Below are positions 1 to 5,736 of a stretch of DNA of 5,770 nucleotides, in pieces. Origin of the DNA: an uncultured Acidobacteriota bacterium (GTDB lineage Bacteria > Acidobacteriota > Thermoanaerobaculia > Gp7-AA8); NCBI GenBank assembly GCA_946887105.1, contig CAMPKJ010000297.1, positions 1-5,770 of the forward strand, written 5' to 3'. Both the position numbers and the translations under genes were made by a program. How positions within the stretch are numbered: the first letter of the stretch is position 1; every line of letters starts with the position of its first letter. The notes under the pieces were generated by a model. That model saw nothing but the letters and a program-made list of their open reading frames with translations. It ran no database searches and was not told the DNA's origin.

Positions 1-14
1 AGGAGCAACGGCAT
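1..14 (-). CDS. start of an unidentified gene, truncated by the left edge
   Basis: On the minus strand an ATG at 14-12 opens a frame reading Met-Pro-Leu-Leu before the window ends. Only four full codons are visible, so the product cannot be named. The call rests on the ribosome binding site: AAGGAG lies 7 bases upstream of the ATG, the best-placed Shine-Dalgarno sequence in the window together with that of the large nuclease gene. The preceding gene, on the same strand, ends at 141, leaving a 126-base gap. This gene could be the next member of the cluster or have its own promoter. The alternative is a chance SD plus ATG. Confidence 0.45.
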
Positions 15-21
15 GGCGGAT

Positions 22-27
22 CTCCTT
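22..27 (-). promoter_or_regulatory. ribosome binding site of the left-edge gene
   Basis: The minus strand reads AAGGAG, followed by a 7-base spacer (ATCCGCC) and then ATG at 14-12. Sequence and spacing are canonical for a bacterial Shine-Dalgarno site. This is the only evidence that a gene begins at the left edge. Confidence 0.5.
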
Positions 28-70
28 TGTGCGTAATGACGCGGGGCCGGCCGCGCGTCTCTTTTCATGA

Positions 71-86
71 GTCATGCCGTCATGCC
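71..86. repeat. two perfect tandem copies of an 8-bp unit
   Basis: GTCATGCC occurs twice back to back on the plus strand (71-78 and 79-86). A third TCATG core lies just before at 65-69, so TCATG recurs at 65, 72 and 80. The unit lies between the AT-rich palindrome at 89-114 and the start of the left-edge gene. It could be a short regulator-binding array or a chance duplication. Confidence 0.4.
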
Positions 87-88
87 AT

Positions 89-114
89 CAGAATGTCTGT
101 ATTGATACATTCTG
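89..114. promoter_or_regulatory. AT-rich palindrome, candidate operator or 3' hairpin
   Basis: CAGAATGT (89-96) and ACATTCTG (107-114) form a perfect 8-bp inverted repeat with a 10-base spacer. A second, offset palindrome (TGTAT-TG-ATACA, 98-109) overlaps it. The stretch is clearly AT-richer than its surroundings. It lies 26 bases past the stop of the membrane protein gene and about 75 bases upstream of the left-edge ATG, so it could be an operator or promoter element for that gene or a hairpin ending the upstream transcript. No U-tract follows it on either strand, which argues against a standard terminator. I could not identify clear -35 and -10 boxes. Confidence 0.4.
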
Positions 115-140
115 CGACGCGGCAGCTTGGGGATTCGCGC

Positions 141-1490
141 TCAGGGCGTTGCCGGCGAAGGAGTGAGCCAGGCAGCGGGATCGACACGCGTGTTGAACGC
201 GATGCGGCAACGGATTCCGCCATGCGGCGCGATCACGGTGACGCGGCCGGCGTACTGGCCATCCTCGCCCAGCGAGGTCTCGATGTCGTGCGGCTGTAAC
301 CACGACGGCGGGATGTCCGCGGACCTCCCGCCGATCGTGAGCACGACCCGGTCGCTGCCGTCGAGCGTGATGCCGTCGCGATCGTCCGGCTTCGCGGAGA
401 GGTGCACGGACCGGTCTCCGAGGTATCGCGCGTGCCGGATCTCGATGGTCCGGCCGTCGATCTCGAGCCGCCCGTTCGCGCATCCCTCGCACAGCGCCTG
501 CAGGCGGTATCCGTGCGAGCCGAGCATGCCCGCGTGCACCAGCGGCGTGCGCACGTGTTTGTCGACGAAGCGCTCCAGATCGATTTCCCACCAGGACAGC
601 CTGCGTTGCGGATTGGATTGCTCCGCCGCGTCGATCGGAAAATTCGCGCAGAAGACGGCCGCGGCGATGATGGCGAACGCGGCGAAGATCGCGCAGGCGA
701 TGGTGGCGTTGACGACGCGCCAGGCCGCGTCGATGCCGCTCGCCGAACCGGCGCGCAGCGTGACCGGCGCGACGAGCGCCTGCCGGTCCGCCTTGTACGT
801 GCCGATGGCGCAGACTTCGGTACCGGCGCGCAGGACCTGCTCGGAGAGACGACAGGCGCCGATGTTCGCCGGCCGTGGCTCGCGCGCGTAGTCGACGCGC
901 AGGTGACCGTCCGTACGCGAGAGGTCCTTCTCTTCGTTCGTCGCAGGAGTGAAGGTGGTGCTCTCGACGTAGTCGAGTGCATGCATGTGTCCCCTCATCG
1001 GATCGATGTTCGTTGGCGCAAGCCTCGGCATCTTGGGTTTCGCCAGAATGCGCGTGCGGGTGGTCCCTTCGATCGACAGCGGCACCATGGCGAAGCCCTC
1101 GTAGGCCTTGCCGGTGGGGGCGACGATTTCGTACGCATAAAGGACGCAGCGCTCGCGGCTGAAGGGTGCATTCAGCTCACCGTTTCCGCGCAGCGTGCCG
1201 ATGACCGCGATCCGTTTGCCGTCGCGCGGCTCGCGCTCCAGCCGCGCGCGCACGATCAGCAGCCACTCCGCGATGCGTTCCGGAATCGCGAGCAGCCACG
1301 AGAGCGCGATGATCAGAATCACGCCGCCGAACAGACCGCCGATGACCGCCGCTCCGGAGGTGGGCACGCGGCGATGCACGAACCATCCGGACGCTCCCGC
1401 GGCTGCGAGAAACAACACCGTCCAGACGAGGCAGGTGACTTTGGAGTTTTTCACGAAGGATCGGAGGGAATGATAGCGGGGACCGCGCAT
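141..1490 (-). CDS. three-pass membrane protein with a GIDE/MUL1-like region, no RING finger
   Basis: This is a 449-residue protein of unknown function. Hydrophobic segments at about 17-38, 47-69 and 259-284 look like membrane spans. The stretch between the second and third spans (about 92-250) resembles the GIDE (MUL1-type E3 ligase) membrane-associated domain: an 'IGTLRGNGEL..PFSRERCVLYAYEI' type opening (96-122), then 'L..GTEVCAIGTY' (220-231). This likeness is by eye. No RING or other zinc-finger ligase domain follows. The C-terminal part (about 295-449) looks beta-rich, carries a CEGC pair (334-337) and is not recognised. The first ATG (1490) has only a weak GGGGA upstream and lies inside a strong RNA hairpin. 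A GTG at 1454 would give a 437-residue protein beginning with Lys-Asn-Ser-Lys directly before the first span, a more usual N-terminus, but it has no clear SD. The gene starts 24 bp after the nuclease stop and may share its transcript. Being a real gene is well supported; the function is not. Confidence 0.85.
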   Translation of the reverse strand: MRGPRYHSLRSFVKNSKVTCLVWTVLFLAAAGASGWFVHRRVPTSGAAVIGGLFGGVILIIALSWLLAIPERIAEWLLIVRARLEREPRDGKRIAVIGTLRGNGELNAPFSRERCVLYAYEIVAPTGKAYEGFAMVPLSIEGTTRTRILAKPKMPRLAPTNIDPMRGHMHALDYVESTTFTPATNEEKDLSRTDGHLRVDYAREPRPANIGACRLSEQVLRAGTEVCAIGTYKADRQALVAPVTLRAGSASGIDAAWRVVNATIACAIFAAFAIIAAAVFCANFPIDAAEQSNPQRRLSWWEIDLERFVDKHVRTPLVHAGMLGSHGYRLQALCEGCANGRLEIDGRTIEIRHARYLGDRSVHLSAKPDDRDGITLDGSDRVVLTIGGRSADIPPSWLQPHDIETSLGEDGQYAGRVTVIAPHGGIRCRIAFNTRVDPAAWLTPSPATP

Positions 1491-1505
1491 CTGCGCAGTC
1501 CCCGC
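1476..1505 (-). terminator. 13-bp GC-rich hairpin between the two genes, terminator or attenuator
   Basis: Read on the minus strand, two 13-base arms (GCGGGGACTGCGC and GCGCGGTCCCCGC) flank the loop AGAT. All positions pair, with one U-G wobble. On the plus strand that wobble becomes a C-A mismatch, so the structure is best formed by the minus-strand RNA that carries both genes. It begins 9 bases after the nuclease stop codon and contains the first ATG (1490-1488) of the next gene. The sequence after it (TATCATTCCC) is only mildly U-containing. It is therefore either a U-poor terminator, a 3' stabiliser, or an element controlling start of the downstream gene. Confidence 0.6.
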
Positions 1506-1514
1506 CGTTCCGAT

Positions 1515-4500
1515 CTACTTCGCTTTGTGGATGGTGATGTTGCCGCCGCCGAGAAGCTGGCTGGTGGCGGTGTCGTAGACGACCGCGTTCGAGACCGTGT
1601 CCCAGATGCGGATCCGGAATGCGTCGGCGCCATCGACGGCGCTCGCTTCGAACGAATAGGTGCCGGCGCCGTTCACGGTCCCTTTGCCACGCCAGGTGGC
1701 GGTCGAGCCGGAGACGACCAGCCACTCGTACGACGTGCTGTTGAATGCCACGCCAGCGATGTCGAACTTCGTGTTGCCGGCCGGCGCGCTCTGGCCGGGC
1801 AGGTACTTCACGTTGACGTTGAGATGGGCCTTGCCGCTCGCGGTGGCGAACCAGCCGCCGCCGGTGACGTGACCGGCCTTCGCGTCGTAGACGATCACGG
1901 ACGCGAAGGTCGTCGTTGCGACGGCGCCTTCGGAGTCGGTCACGGAGATCGCGACGTCGTAGATGCCTGCCGCCGTGTACGTCGTCGAGCCGGTGCAGCC
2001 GCTCGCGTCGCAGGTCACGGTCGACGAGGTGCCATCGGACCAGGTGAAGGTCGCCGTGTGCGTGTCCGTCTCGTCGCTGTCGACGAACGTCACCGCGATC
2101 GCGGCCGGAGTGCCGGCCGGAATCTGCGCCGCCGGACCGGTCACGGACGTGATCACCGGGATGTCGTTGACCGGAGCGACTTCGATGGTGACGACGCCCG
2201 TCGAGCAGAGCGGCGAGGACAGGCCGGCGGTGATGCCGTTGTCGCAGACCTGGTAGGTGAAGCTCGCCGTGCCGTGAAAGTTCGGCGCCGGGGTGTAGGT
2301 GATCGCGTTCGCGTTCAACGAAACGCTGCCGTTCGTATCCGAGGTCGCGCTCACGCTCGAGACGGTCAGCGTCTGCGTGCTTTCGTCCGCAGGACCGGCG
2401 CTGTCATTCGAGGTCAGCTCGCTTGCCGGGAACTGCAACGGAGCATCTTCGCGCGTGCTGTACGCATCGTCCGCGGCCACCGGCGCGTCGTTCTCTTCGA
2501 GCACGGTGATGGTCACGGTTCCGAGGTTCGAGGTGCTCGTGCCGTCGCTGACGCGGAACGTGAACGTATCCGTGCCGTTGAAATCAGGCGCCGGCGTGTA
2601 CGTCTGCGTCGCGCCCGTTCCAGACAGCGTTCCGTGCGACGGTCCGCTCACGATCGTATAGGTGAGCGGGTTCTCGTTCGCGCTCACGCTTTCGAGCGTG
2701 AACGTGCGCTGGCCGTCCTCGGCGACGCTGAACGATTGATCGTCGACGCCCGGAGGATTCACGCCGTTGATGCCTGCCTCGATGCTGTTCTCGACCGCGT
2801 CGGCGACGTTCTCGAAGAGGTCGTAGCCGGTGAGCGCCTCGACCGCATCGACGCTGACGAGATAGTCCTGCCAGTCGACGTTCCGGATGCCCTGCGTGTT
2901 GGGCATGATCACCGCGATCGTGCGCGCTGCCGCGGTGACGCGCTGCACGTCATCGCCGGAATCCTTCGGCAGGACCAGCACCACTTTCCACGTCTGCGCC
3001 GGCACGGTCACGTGACCGCCGGCGATGGTGGTCATGAAGCCGCCGCTGCCGGTGCCGCCCGTGCCCGCGCCGCCGGCGACGATGTACAGCTCGTTGGCCG
3101 GGAGCAGCGTGCGCAGGTAATTCTCCATGTCCGCCCACGGTCCCTGATTGTTGTCGGGAGCCTGGGGGATCATGTTCGTCATCAGGAACGTGGCCTGGTT
3201 GATCGGGATTGACGTGGCGGGATCGCGATCGGCGTTCGGCACCATGTGGCCGCGGTCGAAGCCGGAGCCGAAGTAGTCGATGCTCAGCACGCGGTACCAG
3301 TCCGCGGGAACGGCCGGATCGGCGCGGAACGTATCGACGCGCGCCAGCGTCCCGATCCACGTGTCATCGAGATGCCAGCTCACCCAGTTCGGCGTGCCGC
3401 GATCGCGGTTGTATGACAGCGTGAGCTCGGGTTTGACCATCAGGTAGTTGTCCGGCGTGAGCAGATCCGTCTCGGCATCGGTCGGGTTGCCCATCGTCAG
3501 ATGAACGTCCGGTCCGTACGCCGGCCCGGTGCCGGTGGCGATGCTGAACGTCCACGTGTAGTTCGCCGTCAGCGTGTCGGTGTTGACGCCGCTGTCGTCG
3601 AGGTCTTCATCGTGGATGGCGTCCTTGAAGATCGTGGCCGTGCACACTTCGCCCGGCTGGAAGGTGACGTTCGGGACGATGATCCAGCTGCTGCCGCCGC
3701 CGCCGATGGTGGCGTCGTTGTGCAAGCCGGTGGCCGCGCAGCTGATGTCGAACCACGCACCCGTCGCTTCGACCGCCTCGGTGAAGTTGACGGTGATGTT
3801 CGCATCGCGCGGCGCCGTGTTGGCGTTGTTGCGCGGGTCGGTGCTCAACACGTACGGTCCGATCTCGACGATCGGCGTGGTGCGGCGCGGGTTCGGCGTG
3901 CCGGAGACGAAGTCGGCTCCGTTCACATTCGTGTCGGTGAAGCCGCCGTTCTTGCGGAACAGCGACGTGGCGTTGCTCGCGGTCGGAGCGTTCGTCGCGC
4001 CTTCCCGGCAGTTGGCGGTCGAACCGTAGCCGACCAGGTCGACGAGGAACTCGTTGCCGATCGGGCAGCCTTCGAGCGCATCGCCGTTGCGGACCAGCGC
4101 CACCTTGCCGTTCGTGCCGCTCATGTTGAGCGAGCCGTTGATGTTCGCATCGGGCACGACCGAGCCGGCCGCGCCGTTCGTGGCCAGCTTGACGAGGTAG
4201 TACTCGCCCGGCTGCATCACGCCGCCGAGAGGCTGGAACTGCCAGAGACCGGTGCCGCCGGCGGATGCGTACTGCACGGTCCAGCCGCCGAGGTCGACCG
4301 CGCCGGTGGTCGGGTTGTACAGCTCGATGAAATCGTTCTGGAACGCCGCGCCGGAGTTGCCGCCGCCGCCGTAGATCTGGCTGATCACGATGTGATCGAG
4401 CGGCGGGAGCGGCGCGGGCGTGACGGTGATCGTCACGGCGCTCGTCGCCGGCGCGTTCACGTTGTCCGACAGTGCGGCAGTGAACGTCGCCGTGCCGCTG

Positions 4501-5693
4501 AAGCCGGGGACGAGCGTGACGGAGTAGGTGACGTTCGCCGTCCCCTGTCCGCTCGCGACGGAGGCGTTCAGCACGCCGTCACCGGGCGTCGCGGACCAGT
4601 TGAAGATGCCGTTGTCGTCGAGTCCGGAGAGGCTGACGTGGAACGGAGCCGCATCCTGCGCCACGGTGGCCACCGGGTTCGCGAACGCCTCGATGGAAGG
4701 CGCATCGTTCGGGATGGCCGAGGTGACGCCGATGTTCACGGTGGTCATTGCCGCGGCGTTCACCGTGTCGGAGAGCGCGGCGGTGAAGCTCGCCACGCCG
4801 GAGAAGCCTGCCTGCAGTGCGACCGTGTAGGTGACGTTCGGCGTGCCTTGTCCGGCGGTGACGTTCACCGACGCGATGCCGCTGCCCGCGGTTGCGGACC
4901 AGGCGTAGACGCCGCCGTCATCCGATCCCGTCAGCGTGACGGTGAACGGTGCGCTGTCCTGATCGACGGTGGCGATCGGATTCGCGGGAGCGTTGATGAC
5001 CGGCGCGAGATTGCCGACGCCGCAGCCATGCGGTGCCGACGCCCCGGTGCGCGGAACGAGTCCGCTGCCGGTGGTGGCGACGAAGAAGTCGTCGCGGTTG
5101 TTGTCGGTGTCCTGGCAGCCGTCCGATTTGCGCACGGCGCCGAGCGAGGAGTTGAGGCCGGTGCCGTTGTTCACGGTCGTGCCGCCTTCGCCGTTCGTCG
5201 CCGCGCCGTACGAGACGACGTCGACGATGCGGCTATCGGGCAGCGCGCACGGCGTGGCCGTGGCGCCGCAGCCGAGGGCGGAGCCGACGTTCGCGAGCGC
5301 AACCTTGCCGCTGCCTGCGGCCATGTTCAAGCCGGTCGACGTGAAGTCGCCGGTGAACGTCGCGCCGAGCGCGCCGGCGCTGCCGAGCTTCACCAGCAGA
5401 TAGCCGCCGCCGGGGAGGGTCGTGCCGGCAGGGAAGACGAAGATGTTGCCGCTGCTCGAGCCGAACTGGCCGGTCGACGAACCGTATTGCAGCGACCAGC
5501 CGCCGATCGGAACCGCCGCGGAGCTGGTATTGAAGAGCTCGACGTAATCGTTCGTGTACGCCGGCGAGCCCGTGCCCGAGCCGCCCCCTCCGTACACCTG
5601 ACTCAAGACAACGTTGGCCGACGCGGCATGCGCGACCGACGCAAAGGACAGCACACAAAGCAACAGCAGGAGACTGACAGACCGACGGATCAT
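1515..5693 (-). CDS. secreted multi-domain DNA/RNA non-specific endonuclease with two lamin-tail domains
   Basis: Predicted extracellular enzyme of 1392 residues that hydrolyses DNA and RNA. A Sec signal peptide spans 1-23, with likely cleavage after Ala-His-Ala. Modules in order: lamin-tail domain 1 (about 25-224), Ig-like repeats (231-324 and 332-425), lamin-tail domain 2 (about 432-602), a Big_5-like Ig domain (about 606-720), NUC1 endonuclease (about 728-965), cadherin-like modules (about 983-1066 and 1068-1176), a PKD-like module (about 1177-1270) and a C-terminal beta domain (1273-1392). The nuclease has DRGH at 813-816 (His816 as general base, Arg814) and the NQGPW...E segment with Asn849 and Glu857, matching the metal-ligand pattern of Serratia nuclease and Anabaena NucA, so it looks active. 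No LPXTG, PEP-CTERM or membrane anchor is visible, so release or adhesion through the modules is likely. ATG at 5693 is preferred because GAGGAG lies 7 bases upstream; a TTG one codon earlier would leave only 4. Role in scavenging or biofilm DNA turnover is inference. Confidence 0.93.
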   Translation of the reverse strand: MIRRSVSLLLLLCVLSFASVAHAASANVVLSQVYGGGGSGTGSPAYTNDYVELFNTSSAAVPIGGWSLQYGSSTGQFGSSSGNIFVFPAGTTLPGGGYLLVKLGSAGALGATFTGDFTSTGLNMAAGSGKVALANVGSALGCGATATPCALPDSRIVDVVSYGAATNGEGGTTVNNGTGLNSSLGAVRKSDGCQDTDNNRDDFFVATTGSGLVPRTGASAPHGCGVGNLAPVINAPANPIATVDQDSAPFTVTLTGSDDGGVYAWSATAGSGIASVNVTAGQGTPNVTYTVALQAGFSGVASFTAALSDTVNAAAMTTVNIGVTSAIPNDAPSIEAFANPVATVAQDAAPFHVSLSGLDDNGIFNWSATPGDGVLNASVASGQGTANVTYSVTLVPGFSGTATFTAALSDNVNAPATSAVTITVTPAPLPPLDHIVISQIYGGGGNSGAAFQNDFIELYNPTTGAVDLGGWTVQYASAGGTGLWQFQPLGGVMQPGEYYLVKLATNGAAGSVVPDANINGSLNMSGTNGKVALVRNGDALEGCPIGNEFLVDLVGYGSTANCREGATNAPTASNATSLFRKNGGFTDTNVNGADFVSGTPNPRRTTPIVEIGPYVLSTDPRNNANTAPRDANITVNFTEAVEATGAWFDISCAATGLHNDATIGGGGSSWIIVPNVTFQPGEVCTATIFKDAIHDEDLDDSGVNTDTLTANYTWTFSIATGTGPAYGPDVHLTMGNPTDAETDLLTPDNYLMVKPELTLSYNRDRGTPNWVSWHLDDTWIGTLARVDTFRADPAVPADWYRVLSIDYFGSGFDRGHMVPNADRDPATSIPINQATFLMTNMIPQAPDNNQGPWADMENYLRTLLPANELYIVAGGAGTGGTGSGGFMTTIAGGHVTVPAQTWKVVLVLPKDSGDDVQRVTAAARTIAVIMPNTQGIRNVDWQDYLVSVDAVEALTGYDLFENVADAVENSIEAGINGVNPPGVDDQSFSVAEDGQRTFTLESVSANENPLTYTIVSGPSHGTLSGTGATQTYTPAPDFNGTDTFTFRVSDGTSTSNLGTVTITVLEENDAPVAADDAYSTREDAPLQFPASELTSNDSAGPADESTQTLTVSSVSATSDTNGSVSLNANAITYTPAPNFHGTASFTYQVCDNGITAGLSSPLCSTGVVTIEVAPVNDIPVITSVTGPAAQIPAGTPAAIAVTFVDSDETDTHTATFTWSDGTSSTVTCDASGCTGSTTYTAAGIYDVAISVTDSEGAVATTTFASVIVYDAKAGHVTGGGWFATASGKAHLNVNVKYLPGQSAPAGNTKFDIAGVAFNSTSYEWLVVSGSTATWRGKGTVNGAGTYSFEASAVDGADAFRIRIWDTVSNAVVYDTATSQLLGGGNITIHKAK
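1518..1877 (-). other. C-terminal beta domain of the nuclease
   Basis: Residues 1273-1392 form a distinct final module with landmarks VTGGGW (1276-1281), YEWLVV (1322-1327), FRIRIWD (1359-1365), VVYD (1371-1374) and a closing LGGGNITIH. I recall the same spaced pattern at the C-termini of other Ig- or PKD-rich secreted bacterial proteins. Its role is unknown to me. It has no cysteine, no hydrophobic tail and no sorting motif, so it may be a folding cap, a binding module or a secretion-related end. Confidence 0.6.
2799..3512 (-). other. NUC1 (DNA/RNA non-specific endonuclease) catalytic domain
   Basis: Residues about 728-965 of the large protein. Family landmarks in order: 'HLTMGNPT' (731-738), 'YLMVKPELTLSYNRDRGTPNWVSW' type region (750-773), DRGHMVPNADR (813-823), 'FLMTNMIPQ' (836-844), NNQGPW (848-853) with Glu857, and the 'LYIVAGG' strand (869-875). 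The His codon is at 3246-3248. Opening with a 'GNP' motif and having no cysteines makes it closer to the NucA-type subgroup than to Serratia nuclease, which has disulfides. All catalytic positions I can place are present. Confidence 0.88.
3888..4400 (-). other. lamin-tail domain 2
   Basis: Residues about 432-602 repeat the plan of the first lamin-tail domain: 'IVISQIYGGGG', 'NDFIELYNPT', 'DLGGWTVQYAS', 'GEYYLVKL', 'LNMSGTNGKVALV', 'VDLVGYG', then 'DTNVNGADFVSGTPNPRR'. It keeps a single cysteine pair (543, 562). In bacteria such domains are commonly found on secreted nucleases and other hydrolases and are thought to bind or tether. Confidence 0.85.
4419..5003 (-). repeat. two tandem Ig-like repeats, 303-bp period
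   Basis: Residues 231-324 and 332-425 align without a gap. By hand I count about 57 identical positions of 94. Both carry 'ANPxATVxQDxAPF', 'W-S-A-T', 'GQGTxNVTY' and 'GFSGxAxFTAALSDxVNA'. The repeat period is exactly 101 codons. They are of the Ig-like or cadherin-like type that spaces functional domains in secreted proteins, and here they separate the two lamin-tail domains. The high identity suggests a fairly recent internal duplication. Confidence 0.85.
5022..5621 (-). other. lamin-tail domain 1
   Basis: Residues about 25-224, directly after the signal peptide. Landmarks are 'NVVLSQVYGGGGSG', 'NDYVELFNTS', 'PIGGWSLQYGSS', 'GGYLLVKLG', 'LNMAAGSGKVALA' and 'IVDVVSYG', followed by the 'DTDNNRDDF' tail. 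It is longer than domain 2 because of insertions, and has four cysteines (142, 149, 193, 224). The fold is the Ig-like beta sandwich known from nuclear lamin tails and from many secreted bacterial proteins. Confidence 0.87.
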
Positions 5694-5696
5694 CAA

Positions 5697-5736
5697 GACA
5701 CTCCTCAGGTTGGCGAGATCTACTGGGTGGAGTGTC
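5697..5736 (-). promoter_or_regulatory. 5' leader stem that could mask the nuclease gene's ribosome binding site
   Basis: On the minus strand GACACTCC (5736-5729) and GGAGTGTC (5704-5697) are perfect 8-base complements separated by 24 bases. The downstream arm includes the GGAG core of the Shine-Dalgarno sequence (GAGGAG, 5706-5701), which sits 7 bases before ATG 5693. A further CAG/CTG pairing inside is possible. If the transcript begins upstream of 5736, the folded leader would hide the ribosome binding site and could control translation. The alternative is an operator for a DNA-binding dimer, or chance. Confidence 0.45.
5701..5706 (-). promoter_or_regulatory. ribosome binding site of the nuclease gene
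   Basis: The minus strand reads GAGGAG, then TGTCTTG, then ATG at 5693-5691. The 7-base spacing favours this ATG over the TTG at 5696-5694, which would be only 4 bases away. Confidence 0.75.

Noticed and set aside
40..57. GC palindrome followed by TCTCTTTT on the plus strand as an intrinsic terminator
   Set aside because: The palindrome has no natural loop and a central mismatch once folded, and no plus-strand gene reads into it. It is too weak to call.
127..891. Other plus-strand open frames over the membrane protein gene (for example 127-891)
   Set aside because: Composition is low in meaning, there is no recognisable domain, and they overlap a minus-strand frame with three good membrane spans.
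141..1490. Membrane protein as an immunity protein or inhibitor of the nuclease
   Set aside because: It has no likeness to known nuclease inhibitors such as NuiA; the nuclease is exported and would act outside the cell. Proximity alone does not support toxin-immunity pairing.
402..3212. Very long open frame (936 codons) on the plus strand, antisense to both main genes
   Set aside because: It crosses the end of one gene and the hairpin between the genes, is very rich in Arg, Asp, Gly and Val with no recognisable domain, and is explained by GC-rich third positions that remove stops in that antisense phase. Both minus-strand genes have clear domains or membrane spans.
2950..3360. Minus-strand frames overlapping the nuclease gene in other phases
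   Set aside because: They are very rich in Arg and His, as expected of frame-shifted GC-rich DNA, and they lie inside an intact domain-bearing frame with no sign of a frameshift.
1515..5693. The large protein as a toxin of a contact-dependent or type VI system
   Set aside because: The nuclease domain is internal, not C-terminal. There is a normal Sec signal peptide, and no RHS, PAAR, hemagglutinin-type or pre-toxin motif is seen.
5694..5696. TTG as the start codon of the nuclease gene
   Set aside because: It is in frame one codon before ATG 5693 but would leave only 4 bases after GAGGAG; the ATG has the usual 7-base spacing.
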